The notes under the pieces: model-generated | What the model saw: the letters and a program-made list of their open reading frames with translations, nothing else | Told to the model about the DNA's origin: nothing | Database searches by the model: none | Program-made: the position numbers and the translations under genes | Source of the DNA: Paracnuella aquatica | GTDB lineage: Bacteria; Bacteroidota; Bacteroidia; Chitinophagales; Chitinophagaceae | DNA: 64,000 nucleotides | Reading direction: 5' to 3' | Assembly (NCBI RefSeq): GCF_003332885.2 | Contig: NZ_QOWJ01000001.1 | Location: 620,001-684,000 of the forward strand | Shown: piece after piece, positions 62,395 to 64,000 of the stretch | Numbering within the stretch: position 1 is the first letter of the stretch | Layout of the letters: every line of letters begins with the position of its first letter

Positions 62395-62847
62395 TTATTG
62401 TGCTGCTTTATCCTGCGATACAAATTGGTGCAGGTCATTGAGTGCTGACTCCCAACCTTCCTGGTGTGGCTGAATGGCCTCTTCGGAGTCAAAATTATCC
62501 TGCCGCACCGACAGTTTGCTGTAAGTGCCGTTTGATTCAAAACCTATGGTCAGTTTGTAATGCCCATTACCAACCGTGGCCTGCGGCAGGTGCCAGTTCC
62601 AGGTGTACACCAATTGTTTGGCTGGCTCTACCGTTTCATAATTTCCGCTGATTTCGATCCGCTCTTTTTGGTGGCCCGCTTCAAACACGTACCGCACTTT
62701 ACCGCCGGGCTGCAGGCTATTTTCCACTTCTAAAAGATCGTTGCCCATGGGGTGCCACCATTGCTTCAGTGCCTCGGGCTCGGTCCATGCCTTGTACAAT
62801 TCTTCTGCCGTTACCGGAAAATCCTTTTCTATCGATACCTGGTACAT
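62395..62847 (-). CDS. SRPBCC/AHSA1-domain protein
   Basis: This 150-residue protein has the helix-grip fold pattern of the Aha1-like START family: IEKDFPVTAEELYKAWTEPEALKQWWHPMG at the start, PGGKVRYVFEAGHQKERIEISGNYETVEPAKQLVYTWNW, and GWESALNDLHQFV at the end. Members bind hydrophobic ligands or act on stress responses; the ligand is unknown. It is convergent with the acyl-CoA ligase gene, with only 34 bp between the stops. Confidence 0.85.
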   Translation of the reverse strand: MYQVSIEKDFPVTAEELYKAWTEPEALKQWWHPMGNDLLEVENSLQPGGKVRYVFEAGHQKERIEISGNYETVEPAKQLVYTWNWHLPQATVGNGHYKLTIGFESNGTYSKLSVRQDNFDSEEAIQPHQEGWESALNDLHQFVSQDKAAQ

Positions 62848-63028
62848 TTTGTAGGTTTTAAAGGTTGTTTAAAATGCCGCGCTGTTTCGGCCATCACTGG
62901 GTTAACAATTCTGATGTCCGCAAGTTCACGAAGGAAAAAGCGCCGCGGAAGCATGATGCGGTACAAATAACCGGCCATGGAAATATTTTACATAAATTGG
63001 CGCTATATTAAATTTCAACCCCAGCCAA

Positions 63029-63916
63029 ATGCAAAACAATCGTAGAAACTTTTTAAAGACCGCCACTGCCTTGGGGTCGGGTCTTTTCCTTACTTCTTTT
63101 GCTACAAAAATGACCGGTTGCACTGCTGCAAAAGGAAGCGCCGGCGCAAACACAAAACCTTTTGGCCTGCAGCTCTACACCCTGCGCGAAGATTTTCCAA
63201 AAGATCCCAAAGGCGTGCTAAAACAGGTTGCCGATTTTGGATACAAGCAAGTGGAAGGATATGAGGGGAACCAAGGAATTTTTTGGGGCATGAAGAACAC
63301 AGAAATGAAAAGCTACCTCGACGGCATTGGCCTCACGATGGTTTCTACCCACTGCGACATGAACCGCAACTTCGAACAAAAGGCTGATGAGGCTGCGGCC
63401 ATTGGCATGAAGTACCTGATTTGCCCCTACCTCGGTGCAAATAAAAGCCTGGATTTTTATAAAAAAGCCGCCGACCGCTTCAACCAGTGCGGCGACATCT
63501 GCAAGCAGCGCGGGCTGAAGTTTGCTTACCACAACCACGACTATTCGTTCCGCCCGGTGGAAGGGCAACTGCCGCAGGATGTGATGATGCAGATGGCTAA
63601 CCCATCAACGGTTGATTTTGAAATGGACATTTACTGGGTGGTGATGGCAGGCCAGGACCCCATGGCGTGGATGAAAAAATACCCCAACCGTTTTACGCTC
63701 TGCCATGTAAAGGACCGCGGCGCTGTCTCGGGCAGCAACGATAAGTTCGAATCGGTGGTATTGGGTAAAGGCAGCATTCCTTACCAAAGCATGCTGTTGG
63801 AAATGGAGAAGTCGGGCATGCAATATTACATTGTAGAACAGGAAGCTTATGCCGGCACTACGCCGTTGAATGCTGTAAAATTGAACGCTGATTACATGCG
63901 GACGGTGAAGTTGTAG
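63029..63916 (+). CDS. Sugar phosphate isomerase/epimerase-like TIM-barrel protein, exported
   Basis: The 295-residue protein has a twin-arginine-type N-terminus (NNRRNFLKTATALGSGLFL) and a Cys shortly after (TGC), so it is probably exported by Tat, perhaps as a lipoprotein. The AP-endonuclease-2/xylose-isomerase-like barrel has candidate metal ligands in STHCDMN, FAYHNHDYSF, VDFEMDIYWV, LCHVKDRG and YIVEQEAY. Such exported relatives are usually linked to sugar catabolism (inositol, 3-keto-glucosides). The substrate is unknown. Confidence 0.85.
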   Translation: MQNNRRNFLKTATALGSGLFLTSFATKMTGCTAAKGSAGANTKPFGLQLYTLREDFPKDPKGVLKQVADFGYKQVEGYEGNQGIFWGMKNTEMKSYLDGIGLTMVSTHCDMNRNFEQKADEAAAIGMKYLICPYLGANKSLDFYKKAADRFNQCGDICKQRGLKFAYHNHDYSFRPVEGQLPQDVMMQMANPSTVDFEMDIYWVVMAGQDPMAWMKKYPNRFTLCHVKDRGAVSGSNDKFESVVLGKGSIPYQSMLLEMEKSGMQYYIVEQEAYAGTTPLNAVKLNADYMRTVKL

Positions 63917-63961
63917 CACTTGCCACTATGCACAATGTTTAAAACTCGAATTGAATTACAG

Positions 63962-63989
63962 AAAAGGGATGCGTAATGCATCCCTTTTT
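63962..63989. terminator. Intrinsic terminator
   Basis: AAAGGGATGC/GCATCCCTTT with a 5-base loop and a short T-run lies 46 bp past the stop of the isomerase-like gene. Confidence 0.8.
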
Positions 63990-64000
63990 CGTTGGTGCAA

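Overview
The window looks like chromosome of a Bacteroidota bacterium, most likely of the Chitinophagaceae or a close relative. The evidence is a type IX secretion (T9SS) C-terminal sorting domain, promoters of the TAnnTTTG class, few Shine-Dalgarno sites, a tRNA without an encoded CCA, and family-typical genes (tricorn-like S41 protease, GH20 hexosaminidase, pirins, DUF4011 helicase). No transposase, integrase, CRISPR array or rRNA gene was seen.

Bases 1-29,300 are a surface-polysaccharide locus. At the left edge, on the minus strand, lie a GT2 glycosyltransferase and an ABC-2 (Wzm-type) permease. They are followed by a 6.4-kb gene for a secreted beta-helix protein with 12 Ig-like repeats and a T9SS tail. 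Then two gene runs converge near 17,340. The rightward run is a Wzx-like flippase, two closely related GT2 enzymes, a VanZ-like membrane protein, a glycosyltransferase-like protein, a GT8 and a GT4. The leftward run, from 29,296 to 17,369, is GT2, WecA/MraY-like phosphosugar transferase, Wza-like lipoprotein, WcaF-like acyltransferase, Wzc-like tyrosine kinase, GT2, GT4, Wzy-like polymerase, GT4 and GT4. Together they form an almost complete Wzx/Wzy-dependent pathway: lipid-linked priming, chain assembly, flipping, polymerisation, then length control and export.

Bases 29,900-44,000 are mostly rightward housekeeping genes: a methyltransferase, a tricorn-type protease, proB-proA, an Lrp/AsnC regulator, a TerC protein, an FMN reductase, a pirin, a small helical protein, a GH20 hexosaminidase, tRNA-Arg(ACG) and a HAD phosphatase. 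Bases 44,250-51,040 are mixed. They hold a DsbA-like protein that has lost one active-site cysteine, a second pirin, a nitroreductase/TetR pair sharing an operator, a PAP2 phosphatase, small proteins, a YdcF-type protein and an ankyrin protein.

Bases 51,160-64,000 contain a large DUF4011-type helicase/nuclease, a diheme cytochrome c, an alpha/beta hydrolase, an unrecognised helical-repeat protein, a long-chain acyl-CoA synthetase, an SRPBCC protein and a TIM-barrel isomerase-like protein. The 680-bp gap at 57,989-58,667 has no protein gene. It carries two leftward terminators, each preceded by a consensus -7 box and a shared motif, so it may encode two tandem small RNAs. This is the most promising undescribed element in the window.
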